Part shown: positions 31,148-38,739 of the stretch, piece after piece
Layout of the letters: every line of letters starts with the position of its first letter
How positions within the stretch are numbered: position 1 is the first letter of the stretch
Assembly: GCA_028712795.1 (NCBI GenBank)
Contig: JAQTPT010000005.1
Coordinates: 46,076-110,075, forward strand
Length of the DNA: 64,000 bases
Source: Methylococcales bacterium
GTDB lineage: Bacteria > Pseudomonadota > Gammaproteobacteria > Methylococcales > Methylomonadaceae
Reading direction: 5' to 3'
Made by a program: the position numbers and the translations under genes
Notes under the pieces: generated by a model
The model's input: the letters and a program-made list of their open reading frames with translations, nothing else
Databases searched by the model: none
Told to the model about the DNA's origin: nothing

Positions 31148-32275
31148 ATGCATAGAGAGATTTTGACCATGGACTTGGATGAAGAGAAAAAGTTAAGCGT
31201 CGAAAAAGAGAATGAAATTGATCCAAAGAAGCTCGGGCGTATTGAAAAAGAAAAAAAAGAGCTTCTCGTATCCCTTGCAGGTGGTGATTTTTCTACTCAG
31301 AAAGCTAAGGTAGCAGCGATTCTAAATCTATACCCTGAAGCGCGAAATAGTGATATCACCTTGTCTTTAAAGTACTGGGAAACATTTCAGTCTGATATAT
31401 ACAATGAATCCGGCATTCTTCCAAAGGACCTATTTAAGCTCGAACGATTACATTACATCGTAAGAGCAAGGGCAAAAATTCAAAATGAATACGGACTTTT
31501 TCAATCGGACGATAAGGTAAGGAAACATAGAAAGAAGCGTGAGGAGGTTATGTATGATGCGGTTTTGGAAGATGTCGCTCCACGAAAAGTAGTCAATGTT
31601 TATTCTGATGAAACAGGAAAAAACGATGACTTTGTTATAGTTGCTTCTGTTTGGGTATTAACCGGACGAGCAGTTTTTACTGTTAGTCAAGCATTAAGTG
31701 AGTGGAAGAAATCGTCACTATGGGCAAATAGAGAAATTCACTTCACGAGGTTTGGCAAAAAGGATCTAGATGTTCTAAAGGAATATTTGGGTGTAATTAA
31801 GAATAATAGAGAATATTTAAGTTTTAAGGTTATAGCTATTGAAAGGTCAAAAACCAGAAGGAAAATTGCGGAAGTTGTTGAAAAACTTCACGAACATATG
31901 TTAGTTCGAGGTGCTGAGCACGAAATTCAGCAAGGTAGAATCGACTTGCCTCGTGAAATTGAAATGACAGTTGATGATGAACAATCACTTGACTCTTTCA
32001 CCCTTTCTGAAATGCGGCGTAGAGTAATGGCCGATTATGAACGTTCATATGGCGGAACACTTAAGATATCTGATATACAATCATCATCGTCAAGAAACAG
32101 CCCTCTTGTACAGTTAGCAGACCTTATTGCTGGGGCTGTGAACAGGAGCCTAAATCATACAGGCGAAAAGAATTATAAGGATGAAATGGCTGAGCTAGTT
32201 GTTACTACATTGGATATTGCACTAAATGAAGAAGGAATTCCAGGTTTAGATGTTTCAGCTTTATTTAGAGTCTAG
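31148..32275 (+). CDS. DUF3800 protein
   Basis: This protein has 375 residues from ATG 31148; ATG 31169 is an equally good start. Residues 1-145 are charged and helical. The DUF3800 domain begins with NVYSDETG (Asp154, Glu155) and ends with PLVQLADLIAGAVNR (Asp325), with an acidic VDDE stretch near 275-278. These acidic residues fit the RNase H-like nuclease fold suggested for the family, but no activity is established. The gene is AT-richer than the flanking housekeeping genes and sits inside the toxin-antitoxin island, which suggests it was acquired. Confidence 0.8.
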   Translation: MHREILTMDLDEEKKLSVEKENEIDPKKLGRIEKEKKELLVSLAGGDFSTQKAKVAAILNLYPEARNSDITLSLKYWETFQSDIYNESGILPKDLFKLERLHYIVRARAKIQNEYGLFQSDDKVRKHRKKREEVMYDAVLEDVAPRKVVNVYSDETGKNDDFVIVASVWVLTGRAVFTVSQALSEWKKSSLWANREIHFTRFGKKDLDVLKEYLGVIKNNREYLSFKVIAIERSKTRRKIAEVVEKLHEHMLVRGAEHEIQQGRIDLPREIEMTVDDEQSLDSFTLSEMRRRVMADYERSYGGTLKISDIQSSSSRNSPLVQLADLIAGAVNRSLNHTGEKNYKDEMAELVVTTLDIALNEEGIPGLDVSALFRV

Positions 32276-32282
32276 GGTATAG

Positions 32283-32363
32283 ACGAGTTGGGCAACAGCT
32301 TTATCGTTGCTTAACATTTCAACTTTATCAATCACAGCAACAGGTAAATCCTTCATTATGAAC
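32283..32363 (+). repeat. Relic antitoxin promoter/start region
   Basis: This stretch matches 34262-34339, the upstream region and start codon of the addiction-module antitoxin. Shared blocks include CAACAGCTTTATC, ACAGGTAA and TCATTATGAAC. After the ATG at 32358 the coding sequence is lost. It therefore looks like the surviving 5' end of a second module of the same kind. The remaining bases to 32532 hold no gene. Confidence 0.6.
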
Positions 32364-32532
32364 GCGGTAAGTCGTAATCGGGAGGGCGTATTAGCGCAGC
32401 GTAATGCGCCGCATGGTTGAAGCTTTCGTTCGGCGGAATACGCTACGCTATTTAGTCCTACACGTCGGTTAACCCACGAGATATGTGTAATGAAAAAACA
32501 TTACTGGACTGCCTCCCTATGATTGCAGTCAT

Positions 32533-32826
32533 TCAAACCTGATGCAATTCCTTCCTAATAGTCTCTCGCACAACATCGGCCAGCGTTTGTCCCTGAGCAA
32601 ACTGCCGCAAAGCTTCGTTCATCAGCGTTTGATAATTGCCGCCGCTCATTTCGGCGCGCGCTTTAAAAATCGCCAATGTGTCATTATCCACGCGCATCGT
32701 TATTCGCGACTTGCCGCCGTGTTCGGCTTGCAGTTGTGCCAATGCCGGAATTTCAGAAACAGGCTTGGCGCCGCTAAAATCCATCTCGGAATAGCGGTCA
32801 AACAGGGGATCAGAATTGTTGCTCAT
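32533..32826 (-). CDS. brnA: BrnA-type antitoxin
   Basis: This 97-residue antitoxin has a ribbon-helix-helix core (SRITMRVDNDTLAIFKARAEMS split over strand and helix) followed by YQTLMNEALRQF, typical of BrnA. It normally binds and silences the BrnT RNase and represses its own operon. As in other brnTA systems the toxin frame lies upstream and overlaps the antitoxin start. Here brnT carries a stop codon, while brnA is complete. Confidence 0.9.
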   Translation of the reverse strand: MSNNSDPLFDRYSEMDFSGAKPVSEIPALAQLQAEHGGKSRITMRVDNDTLAIFKARAEMSGGNYQTLMNEALRQFAQGQTLADVVRETIRKELHQV

Positions 32827-33085
32827 ATCGTCTCCTTTGGGGTTGGTTGGTCTTCCAGGCAGAAATCAGACGCACAGATTCTTCGCGTAACGTCCAAACT
32901 ACGATCAGAATACGACCTTATGCCCCCATGCCCAGCGTTATAAAACGATGTTCATTTTCTGCATCACCATTCTTTCGTGTCAGTACATCAGGGTCTGGCA
33001 GAACTGCCTGAGCTTCATCAAATGTAACACCTTTTTGATTCAACGGGTTTGCAGCGCCTTCATCAGGATCAAATTCGATTTTCAT
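32810..33085 (-). pseudogene. brnT: brnT toxin with internal stop codon
   Basis: Read from the ATG at 33085, the 91-codon frame follows the BrnT pattern throughout: MKIEFDPDEGAANPLNQKGV, FDEAQAVL.DP, EHRFITLGM, then GRILIVVWTLREESVRLISAW and RRRYE. Codon 56 (32918-32920) is TAA where family members have Gln or Lys, so CAA to TAA is the likely change. No frameshift is present. The product would lose the second half of the RNase fold. It overlaps brnA by 17 bases. Confidence 0.88.
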
Positions 33086-33240
33086 TGATTCATTATATGT
33101 ACAGGTGTACGCACAGGCAAGGGTTGATAGACCACTGGTTAATAGAGCTACCGTAAAAGGTTATGCAAAATCGCTTTGCTGCCTTAAAAATCAAACCGAA
33201 AACCTTTGGTTGGCCTAAAATCAGAAGGTTACAATATTCC

Positions 33241-33341
33241 GTATATTGGGTATTTTGTAGGTTGATGCTGGCGCAAGGAAGCCCAACAATTTGGCACAAC
33301 CAATGTTGAGGTTCGCATCTCACCGCCAACCTACACAACAG
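33241..33341. repeat. ~100-base direct repeat, copy 1
   Basis: This block aligns with 34081-34183 over its whole length, with the core GGAAGCCCAACAATTTGGC and GGTTCGCATCTCACC shared exactly. The two copies are 840 bases apart and enclose the HigBA-like module. Confidence 0.85.
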
Positions 33342-33451
33342 TTGGGATCAATCAAGTCTTGCAAAATCACATTACCGTCCAGATTGGGTCAAAAACAAGT
33401 ATGATCAAAACAACTTGAGCAATATCTAACTACTTTGATATTATCCGTTTC

Positions 33452-33766
33452 ATGAAAAAGCTGAGATTTATCGGCTCCAGCCTGGATGATCTTAAAAATT
33501 TCCCCGCCGAAGCAAGACGCGTAGCAGGATTTGAGTTGGATTCAGTGCAACGTGGGAGCCGCCGATGGACTTTAAACCGCTGTTGGCTCCGGCGTGTATG
33601 AGATCCGCATTCATGCGTTGGACGAGTGGAGGGTGATTTATGTTGCCAGGTTCGATGACGCTGTATACGTATTTCACGCCTTTCAGAAGAAAACGCAAAA
33701 GACGCGGCGTGAAGACATTGAACTGGCCGCACGCCGTTACAGACAACTGAGGAACGTTGATGAATA
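33452..33766 (+). pseudogene. RelE/HigB-type (Gp49-like) toxin with frameshifts
   Basis: The first frame gives MKKLRFIGSSLDDLKNFPAE and continues to ELDSVQRG near codon 35. The frame then shifts: MDFKPLL is read in a second frame (around 33565-33586) and VYEIRIHALDEWRVIYVARF onward in a third, to the stop at 33766. All parts match a phage-derived Gp49-like toxin when joined, so at least two small indels between about 33555 and 33592 have broken it. The last codons reach the start of the intact antitoxin gene. Confidence 0.85.
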
Positions 33767-34044
33767 AAGAGACTGTCATTGAATCGTCCGGAAATGTGTT
33801 TGCCGATCTGGGCTTTGCCCCGGAAGAGGCCGCATTGCTGGCTATGCGCGCTGAGCTCATGGCACGATTGCGCGAAACAATTGCCGAACGTGGCTGGACG
33901 CAAACACAGGCGGCTGAACATTTGGGTATTGGGCAGTCCCGCGTGTCCGATCTGATGCGCGGAAAGTGGGAGAAGTTCAGTCTGGATATGCTGGTCACGT
34001 TGGCAACACGAGCCGGGCGGCGGATTGAGTTGATGGCAGTATAA
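33757..34044 (+). CDS. HigA-like XRE-family antitoxin
   Basis: This is a 95-residue antitoxin/repressor. The helix-turn-helix is WTQTQAAEHLGIGQSRVSDL, about residues 48-67, followed by KWEKFSLDMLVTLATRAGRR. It begins at 33757 or at the ATG 33760, overlapping the end of the broken toxin frame. It is normally translated after its toxin to bind it and repress the operon. The coding sequence is intact. Confidence 0.88.
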   Translation: MMNKETVIESSGNVFADLGFAPEEAALLAMRAELMARLRETIAERGWTQTQAAEHLGIGQSRVSDLMRGKWEKFSLDMLVTLATRAGRRIELMAV

Positions 34045-34080
34045 CTCGTTGAGACTCCTACGGCATCAGCTTCGTAATCC

Positions 34081-34183
34081 CATACTTGGGCATTTTGCAG
34101 GCTGGTGCCGACGAAAGGAAGCCCAACAATTTGGCGCGGCAAATGCTGTGGTTCGCATCTCACCACCAACCACCTACGCAACA
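34081..34183. repeat. ~100-base direct repeat, copy 2
   Basis: This is the second copy of the block at 33241-33341, in the same orientation, directly after the HigA-like antitoxin. It contains short TTGGGC/GCCCAA complementary parts and probably belongs to a dispersed intergenic repeat family. Confidence 0.85.
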
Positions 34184-34333
34184 GAAGTGATAGGTAAGCG
34201 ATGGCATCTTACATGATATCCCGATGTCCCAATCTTGCAGTTTTTATGGCTCACGGACCGGTAAGCTGGACAACAGCTTTATCATTAGCAGACATTTAAA
34301 CTTAATCTATAACGATTACAGGTAATTCTCATT

Positions 34334-34549
34334 ATGAACATAACCGAACTTCATAGCTTGCCCGCCCTCGAAAAACTTAAGATTATCGAAGCGCTTTGGG
34401 ATGATTTGGCAGGCGACGAAAGCAGTCTTCCTAATCTGGCTTGGCATAAAACAGAACTCCAAGAGACCGAAGAAAAATATCTATCAGGTAGCATCGATGC
34501 TCTGGATTGGCAACAAGCAAAGAAAGAATTGCGTTCGCAGTTCGAATGA
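34334..34549 (+). CDS. Addiction-module antitoxin (Unstab_antitox type)
   Basis: This is a small 71-residue protein of the RelB/ParD-like addiction-module family. LPALEKLKIIEALWDDLAGDE and the C-terminal LDWQQAKKELRSQ are characteristic. Its stop overlaps the toxin start (ATGA), the standard order. The upstream region is the better copy of a repeat also seen at 32283-32363, probably its promoter. The partner toxin is reduced to 23 codons. Confidence 0.88.
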   Translation: MNITELHSLPALEKLKIIEALWDDLAGDESSLPNLAWHKTELQETEEKYLSGSIDALDWQQAKKELRSQFE

Positions 34550-34617
34550 AAGTCCAGGTTCTCCGTTCAGCCATGGAAGACCTATCGACAGGCCGGAGAT
34601 TCTATGAGCGCTTATGA
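34546..34617 (+). pseudogene. RelE/ParE-type toxin remnant (23 codons)
   Basis: The frame reads MKVQVLRSAMEDLSTGRRFY and stops three codons later, matching only the N-terminal helix region of ParE-like toxins of ~95 residues. The rest is missing; the DUF4258 gene begins 13 bases on. A deletion joining two modules would explain this. Confidence 0.8.
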
Positions 34618-34630
34618 AGACTAAAATTTT

Positions 34631-34957
34631 ATGACATTATCCTTTACAATGTTCGCAGATGTACTTAATTCCGTGAACGCGGGGCGCGTAGTATGGAAAA
34701 GACATGCTTTGGAACGTATGATGGAACGCCGTATTAGTCGAATCGAAGTCAAACAGGTTATTTTACTAGGTAACATCATTGAATATTATCCAGACGATTA
34801 CCCAATCCCCAATCTGATACTCGCAACGTTACAGCCTGAACCGCTTCATGTCGTTGTTGCTTATGACTCGATATCTCAACAATGCCATGTTATCACCGCA
34901 TATCGTCCCGATTTAATTTATTTTGAAGCTGATTTAATTACGCGGAGATTAGTATGA
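34631..34957 (+). CDS. DUF4258 protein, likely RelE-fold toxin
   Basis: This 108-residue protein has the DUF4258 pattern: an early WKRHALERMMERRIS helix, IIEYYPDDYPIPNLIL, and LHVVVAYDS with HVITAYRPD in the C-terminal sheet. The family is built like RelE/MqsR toxins. It overlaps the YgiT-type antitoxin gene by 4 bases, giving a toxin-first order like mqsRA. It is the only toxin gene in the island that looks complete. A start at 34649 (second Met) is possible. Confidence 0.85.
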   Translation: MTLSFTMFADVLNSVNAGRVVWKRHALERMMERRISRIEVKQVILLGNIIEYYPDDYPIPNLILATLQPEPLHVVVAYDSISQQCHVITAYRPDLIYFEADLITRRLV

Positions 34958-35214
34958 AAGAACAGCAAAGTCTTTGCCCCGTATGTCACGGTGGCCATAA
35001 ACAACCCGGCACGACTACATTTACTGTTGATTTGGGTTTTGGTGTTGTCGTCGTGCGTGATGTACCTGCCCAAGTTTGCGATTTGTGCGGAACCGATTGG
35101 TTGGAAGATAGCGTTGCCGAAAAACTGGAACTGATTGTCGAGCAAGCACGCCAGAAACACCCAGTAGTGGAAGTCTCCGTGTGGCAACAAGAAAATCAAG
35201 CATTGGCCTTATAG
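34954..35214 (+). CDS. YgiT-type zinc-finger antitoxin (MqsA N-terminal type)
   Basis: This 86-residue protein has two CxxC pairs, CPVC near residue 8 and CDLC near 42, that form the zinc site of MqsA/YgiT N-terminal domains. VVVRDVPAQVC between them is conserved in the family. It lacks the C-terminal DNA-binding HTH of full MqsA, as is usual in DUF4258 pairs. It overlaps its partner by 4 bases, so the two form an intact module. Confidence 0.88.
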   Translation: MKEQQSLCPVCHGGHKQPGTTTFTVDLGFGVVVVRDVPAQVCDLCGTDWLEDSVAEKLELIVEQARQKHPVVEVSVWQQENQALAL

Positions 35215-35277
35215 AGGATTCATACCCTACATTTCTATTAAAAACACAACTTCAAACCCCTCAAACGGAATCATCGC

Positions 35278-36042
35278 ATGAAAATAATTTCCTGGAATGT
35301 CAACGGCATTCGCTCGGTTCAAGGCAAAGGCTTTGCCGAAACGCTCGCGCGGCTTGATGCCGACTGTATTTTGTTGCAGGAAACCAAGGCCCAGGCCGAT
35401 CAGATTGACAAGGCGCTGGAGGGCATCGACAGTTACCATATTTATTCCAACTGCGCCGAGCGCAAGGGCTATTCTGGCGTCACGATTTTATCCCGGCAAG
35501 TGCCGCTGCAAATCATCAACGATATTGGCATTGCCGAGCATGACCGGGAGGGGCGCGTGATTGTCGCGGAATTCGAACAGTTTTTTTTGCTCGACGTTTA
35601 TGTGCCCAATTCGGGCGAGGGACTGGCCCGGCTGGATTACCGGCAAACCTGGGATAGCGAATTTCTGGCCTATTGCCTGCAACTGCAAAGCAAAAAACCG
35701 ATCATTGCCTGCGGCGATTTCAATGTTGCGCACCAGGAAATCGATATCGCCCGTCCGAAGCCGAATTACAATAAATCAGCCGGTTATACCCAGGTCGAAA
35801 TCGACGGTTTCAGCCGATTTCTTGACGCCGGACTGGTCGATACCTTCCGGTTTTTACATCCGGATACTGTCGCTTATAGCTGGTGGAGTTTCCGCGGCGG
35901 CGCCAGGGCAAGAAACGTCGGGTGGCGGATCGATTATGTACTGACCAGCAAGTCGCTGGCCGGCAAAGTGAAACAGGCGTTTATTCTGCCGGACATTACC
36001 GGATCGGATCATTGTCCGGTCGGCATTGAACTTGATCTATAA
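35278..36042 (+). CDS. xth: Exodeoxyribonuclease III (AP endonuclease)
   Basis: This DNA repair enzyme cleaves at abasic sites and removes 3' blocks. At 254 residues it is normal. MKIISWNVNGIRS at the start, LLQETKA with the metal-binding Glu, CGDFNVAH near 145, and GSDHCPV at the end give the full set of catalytic residues. A uracil-DNA glycosylase gene follows within 10 bases, so the pair would act in sequence in base-excision repair. GC content is higher than in the island before it. Confidence 0.96.
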   Translation: MKIISWNVNGIRSVQGKGFAETLARLDADCILLQETKAQADQIDKALEGIDSYHIYSNCAERKGYSGVTILSRQVPLQIINDIGIAEHDREGRVIVAEFEQFFLLDVYVPNSGEGLARLDYRQTWDSEFLAYCLQLQSKKPIIACGDFNVAHQEIDIARPKPNYNKSAGYTQVEIDGFSRFLDAGLVDTFRFLHPDTVAYSWWSFRGGARARNVGWRIDYVLTSKSLAGKVKQAFILPDITGSDHCPVGIELDL

Positions 36043-36049
36043 GGGCAAA

Positions 36050-36667
36050 ATGAATCGCGAACAACTCATGTCCGACCATCGAGCCGCTTTGGCAAATTGC
36101 AGCTTATGCCCCGCAATGACCGGGCCGGTTGTAAGCGGGAGCCCGGTAATCTCATCGATTTTGCTGATCGGCCAGGCGCCCGGAGATAAGGAGGGCGGTT
36201 TTGGTAAACCATTTGCCTGGACGGCGGGTAAAACCCTGTTCAAATGGTTTGAACGTATCGGACTGGATGAAGAAAATTTTCGGCAGCGCATTTATATGGC
36301 GGCAGTGTGCCGCTGTTTTCCGGGGAAAAACCCCAAGGGCGGCGACCGCGTGCCCAGTCCGGTCGAAATACATAACTGCTCGAACTGGCTGCAAGCGGAA
36401 ATCGATTTGCTTAAACCCGATCTGATCCTACCGGTCGGCAAATTGGCGATCAGCCAATTAATGCCGGTCAAAAAACTCAATGATGTGATCGGCAAACTTC
36501 ACCCCGTCACCTTTCATGGCCACTTTACCGAAGCCATCCCCCTGCCCCATCCGTCCGGTGCATCGACCTGGCATCGAACTGAATCAGGGCTTGCATTGCT
36601 TGAGTCGGCATTGACGACCCTGCAACATCATCCGGCCTGGCGGCAAATGTGTAAAGCCAATAGTTGA
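36050..36667 (+). CDS. Uracil-DNA glycosylase family protein (Fe-S type)
   Basis: This 205-residue protein (ATG 36050; an in-frame TTG at 36026 lies inside xth) has the UDG-superfamily motif A as GQAPGDKEGG and motif B-like LPHPSGAS. Cysteines in CSLC near 20, CRC near 90 and NCSNW near 107 could ligate a 4Fe-4S cluster, as in family 4/5 enzymes. It would remove uracil or deaminated bases, with Xth next door processing the abasic site. The exact family cannot be fixed by eye. Confidence 0.88.
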   Translation: MNREQLMSDHRAALANCSLCPAMTGPVVSGSPVISSILLIGQAPGDKEGGFGKPFAWTAGKTLFKWFERIGLDEENFRQRIYMAAVCRCFPGKNPKGGDRVPSPVEIHNCSNWLQAEIDLLKPDLILPVGKLAISQLMPVKKLNDVIGKLHPVTFHGHFTEAIPLPHPSGASTWHRTESGLALLESALTTLQHHPAWRQMCKANS

Positions 36668-36851
36668 CCCGATTTGAAAATTCAAAAATTCTCTTATCAC
36701 GCCTATTAGAGTTAATTGCTAGCGCATCCAAGAGCATGCCGGAAATGGGTATTCCGCAATTTTCGGTTTAGCTTTAGGGCATAATAAACAGCCAGCAGCT
36801 ATTTTCCGGCTATCGCCAAATCCAACCTTGATAAGCAACCAGGTATAAACC

Positions 36852-38036
36852 ATGTCAACACCGCCAGACGATAGTAAAAAAACGTTATACGCCCGAAGCG
36901 AAGAACCGGGATTTTTAGAGGTTCTGGGCGTGAAGTATTATCGCTACATGAGCAAAAAATCGGGCATTGCCGGTTTGCGTGACCTTACGATTGACGAATT
37001 GCCTGCTGATATCACCCTGCAAACCCTGGCCAGCAATATCACCGCATTCGCGGCTATCATTGCGTTTGCCATCGGTGCATTAACCACTTTTGTAACGGTA
37101 TGGGTGGAATTGACTTATCACGGAACCATGGAAAGCACGGCTTATTATTTGCTATACGGCAGTGTCCTGGCGGGCATGTTATTCGTAGAGTTAGCCGTTT
37201 TATACTGGCTCGGCCTTAAAACGGTTTTCAGCCTCGCGTGCCTGACCGGCCATAATCAGATTTTAGAGGAGTCTTGCCTGCCCGTCGATGACTCTGTGCC
37301 CAATATGCTGGCCAGAGCGGCGCTTGAAGTCCCCGACCCGATTATTCATTACCTGGGCATTGATCCGCTCAGGCATTTATCAAAATCAAAATTATTTCTG
37401 GTCGCCGCATTATATAAAGCCAAAGTCATACTCAGCAGTATGTTGGTCAAATATTTGATGATTCGAATTGCCGGTAAAGGTGAAGCGCGGGCGACTTTCA
37501 GTTGGGTTGCCATTCCCATTACAGGTTTATGGGATGCCTTTACGCTTTATAAAGTTGCTCATGAAGCAAGGCTCAGGCTGTTCGGCCACAAACTGGCTGA
37601 GCATATTGTCACTAATATTCTGACCGATGACATGATTGCCCGGTTAAGCCCAATCGCACGTGAAGGCGCTGTGAGAGCGGTCGCAACCATGATGGTGCTG
37701 GCACAGAATTATCATCCCAATGTGTTGGTTCTGCTTATTAAACTATGCAATACCTTCGAAATAAATGAGAACAGTGAATACGATAACTGGGAAGATTTTC
37801 TGTCGATACTGGATCAGGTTTCGGCGCCCGAGCGTTATTTTCTGTTGGATCTGCTCAGTGTTTCAGCAGCCTTTGACGGTCATTTATCGCGTTTGGAAAA
37901 ACATCATCTTCCGGAAGCCTTTAAGGAATTGACGGATGTTTATATGCATCGTACTAATCAACTCAAAGATATGCTGGTTTCAGGACAACTTCATGCGGCG
38001 AAAGAACTTTGCACGTTGGATTTTAATCCGGGCTGA
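36852..38036 (+). CDS. Uncharacterised membrane protein (LBF_2804-like)
   Basis: This protein has 394 residues. Two hydrophobic segments near 63-90 and 105-130 (ITAFAAIIAFAIGALTTF and LLYGSVLAGMLFVELAVL) form a membrane hairpin. Later parts are amphipathic helices with FSWVAIPITGLWDAFTLYK near 225. The C-terminal third is cytosolic-looking and helical. The overall pattern resembles a conserved unknown family that I recall as LBF_2804. I assign no function. It stands alone. Confidence 0.7.
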   Translation: MSTPPDDSKKTLYARSEEPGFLEVLGVKYYRYMSKKSGIAGLRDLTIDELPADITLQTLASNITAFAAIIAFAIGALTTFVTVWVELTYHGTMESTAYYLLYGSVLAGMLFVELAVLYWLGLKTVFSLACLTGHNQILEESCLPVDDSVPNMLARAALEVPDPIIHYLGIDPLRHLSKSKLFLVAALYKAKVILSSMLVKYLMIRIAGKGEARATFSWVAIPITGLWDAFTLYKVAHEARLRLFGHKLAEHIVTNILTDDMIARLSPIAREGAVRAVATMMVLAQNYHPNVLVLLIKLCNTFEINENSEYDNWEDFLSILDQVSAPERYFLLDLLSVSAAFDGHLSRLEKHHLPEAFKELTDVYMHRTNQLKDMLVSGQLHAAKELCTLDFNPG

Positions 38037-38056
38037 CTGACTCTATTATTTGAATT

Positions 38057-38377
38057 TTAAATGTCCTCAATAGCCAGGATTTTATAAACGTCATAAGCAG
38101 GTTCTTCGTAAGGGTGAATGTTGACGAGTGTTTGTACAACCTCTTTAATAGCCGCATCAATACAGATCATTTCCACCTTGTATTCAGCTATCTTTTCCAG
38201 TTGGTGCATTCTACCCAAATGAGGCTGGCTATTCGCCAATGGCCTGAATTGGCCTTCGCCCTTCACTTGCCAACAGCATTGATCGTAGGCGTTATAGCGC
38301 CCCGCGCCTTTTGCAAACAAAGCGTTTTTAACCAGCTCAAGATGCGATTCCGGAACATAAAAGCTCAATTTATACAT
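38057..38377 (-). CDS. NIF3-like/YqfO C-domain protein
   Basis: This 106-residue stand-alone protein starts MYKLSFYVPESHLELVKNAL at 38377; the frame is open back to 38416. GAGRYNAYDQCCW and IHPYEEPAYDVYK are the signature stretches of the small NGG1-interacting-factor-like family, related to the inserted domain of YqfO. It forms a PII-like fold in known structures; cellular role unknown. There are no operon partners. Confidence 0.85.
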   Translation of the reverse strand: MYKLSFYVPESHLELVKNALFAKGAGRYNAYDQCCWQVKGEGQFRPLANSQPHLGRMHQLEKIAEYKVEMICIDAAIKEVVQTLVNIHPYEEPAYDVYKILAIEDI

Positions 38378-38587
38378 AATCATTGCTAACCAGTCTGGTT
38401 GGTGCATGAATGTCATATTATGTCACGCCAGTTTCCCTGTCATAAGCAAGATTAAACCGTTTGTAAGACCCATTTTGACTTGGAATTGACTGGTTTCCAG
38501 CGCTGTTTTTACAACGTATTTGGTTTTTTCCTTAAACTTAAGATAGAATTCCATCAGTTTTATTTTCTGTTTTGGATGTAATTAAGC

Positions 38588-38734
38588 ATGGGATGGTCAA
38601 TAAAGCAATTGAAGAAAATAGTGTTTAGCCAATTCACGAAGAATCTTGGGGAAATTAACAAGCTAATAATCCTCCATGCTGAATATAAAAAACCCCAACC
38701 GGAAAAAGAAATATTTCCTCAGTTCAGGAATTAG
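38588..38734 (+). CDS. Possible 48-residue ORF upstream of bestrophin
   Basis: This basic, helical peptide begins MGWSIKQLKKIVF and ends five bases before the bestrophin start. It has no strong ribosome-binding site and I recognise no family, so it may be chance. It is the only coding-like stretch in the 362-base gap 38378-38739. Confidence 0.25.
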   Translation: MGWSIKQLKKIVFSQFTKNLGEINKLIILHAEYKKPQPEKEIFPQFRN

Positions 38735-38739
38735 ACAAC

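Noticed and set aside
30400..35220. CRISPR array or integron cassette array as an explanation for the repeat-bracketed modules
   Set aside because: Repeats are of different kinds and irregularly spaced, no integrase or cas gene is present, and the repeats do not resemble attC pairs with consistent ends.
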